From: Utricularia gibba
Taxonomy: Eukaryota > Streptophyta > Magnoliopsida > Lamiales > Lentibulariaceae
Reading direction: 5' to 3'
Assembly: GCA_002189035.1 (NCBI GenBank)
Contig: NEEC01000016.1
Coordinates: forward strand, 2,255,001 to 2,319,000
Length of the DNA: 64,000 bases
Part shown: positions 59,206-64,000 of the stretch, in pieces
Position numbering within the stretch: position 1 is the stretch's first letter
Layout: every line of letters starts with the position of its first letter
Translations under genes and position numbers: made by a program
The notes under the pieces: model-generated
What the model was told of the DNA's origin: nothing
The model's database searches: none
What the model saw: only the letters and a program-made list of their open reading frames with translations

Positions 59206-59599
59206 AAAAAATTATTAATGAGTCATTAAACTATAACTAATATATCATATCAATGTATTACAAAATATTTATTTAAAATTAGAAAACATATTTTATTTGC
59301 AAATATTCATTGTTAATTAAAAGTTGCGTTAGAGACCAAATTAAATTATATTCAATAGATCAGATTAAACATAGTTTTGTTGAGCTTTTGTTAGAGACGA
59401 ACATGTGACAAGAAGTGTGAGAAAGGAAGCATCACATAGCAACGTTCATCACCTGGATTTACCGCTTCTACATTATTTTCTTTGTGAATGTGTTGTATAA
59501 TGTTTGTTCAGACTTATAAATATTTGTTGATGAGGAAAACCTTTAGGAATGCGACACCTTTAGAATTTTCCTTCCATTAGTTGATTTTCGAGGGAATGG
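59206..59599. other. no gene seen
   Basis: AT-rich spacer between family-D and family-C repeats. Confidence 0.45.
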
Positions 59600-60770
59600 T
59601 GAAGTTATATCGAATACGGCTGTCGTGATTTGTAAACAGTTTGTAAAGTAAAAGATGGTAGAAACATAAATGATGAAGGCTTGAGTAAGGAAATTGTAAA
59701 CAAACAACAAAAATGAACTTAAGCGATAAATCTTAAATAAAGAGATGTTCCTAGGATTGGAATCTTACCTAGCTATTTTTGTTAGATCTCCCTTCATTTC
59801 TGATCTTCTCAAGTACTCGATTATAGCAGTAATGAATTGCCCACCCTCCCCTTACATTCTCTTCCAAGGAAGTACGAGAATAGCCTGATATTGATCTCCC
59901 TTGGATGGACAAGAAGATAAGAGATCCAATCATTGTTACATTCATGGTCAAATTGTGTGCATGTGCCTGAGTATTGCCAATGACCCAATGAGTTCAGATA
60001 CGAGGTCATTATCTATACAATTATAGACAAAAATTTTTCCCCCAAACAAAAGAGCATGAGTTGGTGCTTCCTACCTTGCTTCTCTTCAAAACTTGTAGGC
60101 AATGATTAGCTAACTATGAATCTTGAATAAGGGGCTACTATAGAAAGACTATAACATAATCGCATGGAGACATATGGAATCCGATCAAATTCAAAGAAGA
60201 AGTGGAACTAACAAAATATAGAGCCGGGAGTCTATCAACTAGAAACATGGGTGTCTAGCCGTGAATGGTCATATAAAGCAGGAAAAATAAAAGCAAACTT
60301 CTAGAGAGAACCTAGAGGAAAATCTTTTGGAGAGATAAACTAAGTGTAACTGAAATCGAAACTGAAACTAAAACTAGAATGAAAGTCTGAGAATTATCCA
60401 TGTCATCTAAATTTTGTGTCCATCTAATTCTGCAATGATCTTGAGTGACTTGAAAGGGACCTCCTACTCTGACACTGCAACACTAATGTTTTCTTCTGTT
60501 AGAAGTTCCCATGTACCACATGACAAGGCTCATCATTAGGCATCTGTAGTCTTCTAGAAATCAAGGGGATGTCACTTTGGGAAGATCTATTCTATCACCA
60601 TGTGATGCTTCCTTTCTCTGCTGCATGTTCACCTCTAATCAAACTTCAACAAAACTAAACTAAAATATTAGATAAAATACATAAATTAAGATAATTATCC
60701 TAATCTAGATACAACCAAAAACATATATTGTAAACCTATAATTTGACAATTCTAATTACATATAAACATA
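59600..60770 (-). repeat. LTR, family C, reverse orientation, truncated
   Basis: Starts TGAAGTTATATCGAATACGG and aligns with 49443-50677 to near its end; the terminal part (TGACATTTAACA in the other copy) is missing where Tat integrase sequence begins, at about 60775. Confidence 0.78.
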
Positions 60771-60774
60771 GATA

Positions 60775-61105
60775 CAACGAAGAAGAAAATGCTGATTTAC
60801 GAAAACTGGAGTTGGAGCTATTGGAAGAAAAATGACAAAGTATTTATAGTCGGTAAGGGGCTTATTCGAGAAGAATGGAAAAGGATTATAATAAGTCCGT
60901 TTCCCCAAGAGAATTTTCAAAAGGAGACTTAGTGCTCCGAAGCATTCAACCATAGAGGCATGTGGGCAAATTAGACCGCAATTGGGAAGGCCATTATTGG
61001 ATCTCAAGGATAATAAAAAAAGGAGCATATCGTCTAGAACAACTAGATGGCGTAGAATTTCCAAGGTCATGGAATGCCTTGCATCTGAGGAAATTCTACA
61101 CCTAA
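60775..61105 (+). pseudogene. Tat integrase C-terminal fragment
   Basis: Opens with ADLRKLELELLEEK, a piece that is deleted in the first copy, then after a stop continues KDYNKSVSPREFSKGDLVLR, HVGKLDRNWEGHYWISRI and SWNALHLRKFYT, stop at 61103-61105. This is the tail that follows the integrase core and contacts target DNA. Two stops and a frameshift. Confidence 0.83.
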
Positions 61106-61589
61106 CCAACCCGATATCAATCTCGATCACAAGTTTTCATAGGTTTCGATATTTTCTTCACCAAAACATTCAAGTGGTTATAAATCCCTCCAAAGTGGAG
61201 ATGAGATTACAAAATCGTAAGCCCTGGCTAAGTCATATAAGCCCAAGCAGACCTCTGAAGTCCACGCCCCCTGACGTGCATCGTGAATCATGAGCCCTAG
61301 CCAAGCCATGTAAGCCTAGGCAAATCTCTTAAGTTTCCACCTCTTGGTGAGCGCAGCAAACCAGCTCGGGGCTCCCCCCGAAATATAAAATCCTCAAAAC
61401 CCAGGCACCAGTGATAAGGGTTAGCCCTGGTACAACACGGGCACCAGTTTTCTAAAACCGTTCGCGTAAGCCCTTAAAAGGCCCTTAATTACAAATTTTA
61501 CTGTCGAATCTTGAGACGGCAAGAGCACCCAAAGCAAATCCACCCGTGTTGTTAAAACAATGGGATTCTGGCCAGAAGAGGGCCCATTC

Positions 61590-62990
61590 AGATTGTTAAA
61601 GCAAATCCACCCTTGTTGTTACAACACGGGCACCGCAGCTTGGCATCGTTCTCTCGACCGATCCTTGCCCGAATGAGTGCTATCAGGCGCTCCCAATCCG
61701 CCTTGCTTCCGAATTCGGGAGCTAGACACACGTCTGCGATCACATCCAACATGTTCTCATCCTTCCTCAAGAGATCGATCCTGTCGAAGCGCTGGTCCGT
61801 GATCGACAACCTGAACTCCCAGCTGATTTGACGTCTTTGCCGATACAAGAGAAGGCCAATTAAGTCCCCAGCGTATATATCTGTTAACTCGGAAAAGTAG
61901 GCCGAGTTAACAAAATCGTTGAGAAGCCCCTGCCGAGAAAATTCACAATCATGTAACTCCCTCTCGAGAGCCGAAATGCGATCCTATGCACGCTTCAATT
62001 CCGTTTCAGCCTCTTCAAACCTCACCTAGAGCCTCCTTTTTCCGACTTGGCGTCATCAACTGCCTTCCCTATTTCTTCGACGAGGTTTTGCAACTCTTCT
62101 TCCCGATGAGCACACTTTTCGAGAATACTTCTCAACGAACTTCCCTCCTCGGCCATTGAATTCATCTTTGCGTCTTGGCCCTCAACATGTTTTCGAAGTC
62201 AAAGGATCTCCTATGAATGAGTATCGGCTCCTTTGGCCATCCTCTAGCCAAAAGTCAGAGCCTGAGAAGGGGACACCGAAGAAGGAGCTGAACCATGTAT
62301 AACTCTGAGAAAAGAAGAAAACTTGTACCTGCAAGATCCCTTTCAATATAACTTCCGGCTGAGCGTTCGAAAGACTTGGCGCAGCCTCCTCCAACAACCT
62401 CCTCAATTCGGTCAGAACCGACGATAGAGGAAGCACCGGATCGCCCCTAACCTCTGCATGAGCAGGCTCTCTCAGTACGGCATTAGGGGGCCGAGGTAGA
62501 GGCATCCGCCGAAAAGAGCTCCGCGTTGCGAATCAGAGCTTCATCCGGAACCAGTGAAAGATTGAGTTTCTCTTCCCCTTGTCAGCTAGGAGAGGGGGAG
62601 TCGGCCCTCGAGTCTCAAAAACTTCAACCATTTGATTCCCCTCTGACGGGTGATCGTCAGCATCTGAATGAACTTCTAGGGATCCGATCTAGAAAGAAAG
62701 GTAACAAAGTGAGAATCGGGAACCTATATTCACCAATAACAGAAAACAAACCTACACAAAAGGTGTTGCCTCGGGTTCTTGCATCCTTTGAATCTCGGCA
62801 GAGAAGCAGGCCATGACCAAATCCTCCAGAGCACTTCTTCGGGCCATTTCTTTAGCTGCAACCAAAAATCGGGAAAACAATCACGATTCACCGCGGATGT
62901 TGAAACCTGGGGAAGCAGAGCCTAACTACCGCTTTGCTTCTTAGAGGGTTTATGGGCAAGCGCCTTAACCCTCTTCTTTTTCTTGGGGGC
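61590..62990 (-). pseudogene. antisense extra gene of the Tat element: spliced coiled-coil protein, copy 2
   Basis: Minus strand, going leftward: KKKRVKALAHKPSKK (about 62985-62940); after a TTGGTTGCAG acceptor, an exon with MARRSALEDLVMACFSAE (about 62848-62790); an exon ending VILKGILQ before the donor GTACAAG (about 62505-62332); and the coiled-coil exon (62270-61590) reading MNSMAEEGSSLRSILEKCAH, EEELQNLVEEIGKAVDDAKS, DRISALERELHDCEFSRQGL, FVNSAYFSELTDIYAGDLIG, LLLYRQRRQISWEFRLSI, KDENMLDVIADVCLAPEF and ERLIALIRARIGREND. The last exon is open from 61848 to 61588. Stops near 61995 and 62030 and a frameshift break it. Same protein as at 40550-42020. Function unknown. Confidence 0.75.
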
Positions 62991-63189
62991 CGCAAGTTGA
63001 CCAGTTCGGGGAATCGGAGACCAGGCAGGAACAAGGGAGAGATTAAGGCGACACGTGGTGATGAAATCGGCCTAAATCGGTTTGAGACTTACCCACAGAA
63101 AAGCGATATGCCTGAAGTCGGTATATTAATAATTCTGATTCACCGACTTGCCTTGAAAAGGCCAATATCGGTAAATCAGAGGGGCTGAA

Positions 63190-63707
63190 TGATGGGGTAT
63201 AAATCGAGTGAGGGAAATTGGCTTCTAAAAGATTGCCAAAAGGAGGTCTGATGGGATAATGCTAGCCGACAAACTGATATGTGTCAGAAATCTGACAGCG
63301 ACGGCCATATGGCATAGTCTGAAAAGTAGCCAAATTACGGCAGAGCAAGCGGCCGATATCTGAAGAGTGAGATCACAATGCAGGCGCAGAAAGCAACCGA
63401 CATCTGTAGGATTCAGGACTCAGTTAGATTGACTTCTTCTATAAGTACAGGAAATCACAAAGGGAAAGGGGTTCGATCCTTAACTTCCCCACTTGTATTC
63501 TCTCCCTTCAACTCCATCTAGTGAAGATTATCTCTGGCGAGCTCCAACAGCTTCGTGGTTTTTTCCGTTTTACGACGGTTTCCCCCTAAAAATCTTGCTT
63601 TATCGGAACCCCAAATACCACGCCAATTCAAACCGGGTACACTGCTCCCGGCCACACCCGTAACTCAAAATTCGGCACAACCCTGATACCGATTTTTGCC
63701 CTTAACG
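63190..63707 (+). repeat. 3' LTR of the second Tat copy, family F
   Basis: Starts TGATGGGGTATAAATCG after a purine-rich stretch (CAGAGGGGCTGAA) and ends CCCTTAACG (normally TAACA). Aligns with 50702-51226 over its full length. TATA-like TATAAGTA at 63440-63447. Confidence 0.87.
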
Positions 63708-63711
63708 TAAG

Positions 63712-64000
63712 TGATAAACGAAAAATTTTGAATATTGTTGCAATAAATCAAATTTTCATATCAAATAAATTTGTAAACCTTAATTCTCACAAAATTGAAT
63801 TTCAAGGTCGATGAAGGAGCATGTGCTTGCCATATTTTTCTTATATACAAGATCGCAAAATAGATGTCACTTTTAGTCTAAGCTCAAACTAATAGCAATA
63901 CGCAAATTTCGTAAATAAAATCGAATCACAATTTAAAAGATAACAAGTGCAAGTTTTGTGCACAATGTAATACTATGATACCTCAAAGTGGTCTATACTC
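63712..64000 (-). repeat. LTR, family A/E type, reverse orientation, running off the window
   Basis: Starts TGATAAACGAAAAATTTTG only four bases after the Tat LTR. The following blocks (AAATAAATTTGTAAACC, then TTTAGTCTAAGCTCAAACTA) are closer to family E. The rest lies beyond the window. Confidence 0.75.

Larger units (their letters stand above)
60775..63707 (+). mobile_element. Tat-type retrotransposon, second copy, only the 3' end
   Basis: Carries the integrase C-terminus, the 3' region with the antisense coiled-coil gene, and a family-F LTR. It is colinear with 39490-43208. Everything upstream of the integrase tail is missing. Confidence 0.85.

Overview
This window is nuclear DNA of a flowering plant, probably a woody or otherwise repeat-rich angiosperm. 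The evidence is intron-containing plant genes (a molybdenum-cofactor aldehyde oxidase and a non-specific phospholipase C), plant-type Ty3/gypsy (Athila- and Tat-like), copia-type, hAT, PIF/Harbinger and MULE elements, and a scrambled insert of chloroplast DNA. The species cannot be told from the sequence. No bacterial, CRISPR or RNA-gene features were seen.

Only two host genes are supported. (1) At 1-2056 (+) lies the 3' half of a plant aldehyde oxidase: five visible exons, one GC-AG intron, a stop codon and a polyadenylation signal; its 5' half lies outside the window. (2) At 29381-27635 (-) lies a four-exon non-specific phospholipase C with signal peptide and catalytic motifs, but with one base missing in exon 3, so it looks like a recent pseudogene, a null allele or an assembly error. 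Nearly everything else is transposable elements, in most cases decayed and nested.

Layout. 2.5-3.5 kb: a repeat with an inverted relative at 20.3-21.0 kb. 3.5-9.7 kb: a hAT transposase remnant whose middle is replaced by an Athila-like gag-pol fragment that lacks both of its own ends. 10-15.7 kb: pieces of three LTR families plus a small hAT-type MITE. 15.7-24.6 kb: a reverse-oriented solo LTR with intact 5-bp target duplications, split by a 6.5-kb PIF/Harbinger element (TAA duplication) that itself holds a solo LTR (GTAGT duplication), and split again by a second LTR family. 24.8-27.2 kb: a second hAT remnant. 27.6-29.4 kb: the phospholipase gene. 31.3-33.8 kb: a solo LTR inside a solo LTR, both with perfect target duplications. 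34.9-36.1 kb: a MULE transposase N-terminus joined to a 5'-truncated Tat-type element (36.15-43.2 kb). 43.5-46.4 kb: a third hAT. 47.2-48.4 kb: plastid-derived atpF, ycf1 and ycf3 pieces in non-native order. 49.4-60.8 kb: more LTRs of the same families and a 24-bp tandem repeat. 60.8-63.7 kb: a second 5'-truncated Tat copy. 63.7-64.0 kb: the start of another reverse LTR.

The most interesting structure is in the two Tat-type copies. Downstream of the integrase and on the opposite strand, both carry the remains of the same coiled-coil protein gene, with matching protein sequence and matching splice sites. It appears to be an extra antisense, spliced gene carried by the retrotransposon family. 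Extra ORFs, some antisense, are known in the Tat lineage; the spliced structure and the protein seen here deserve a closer look.
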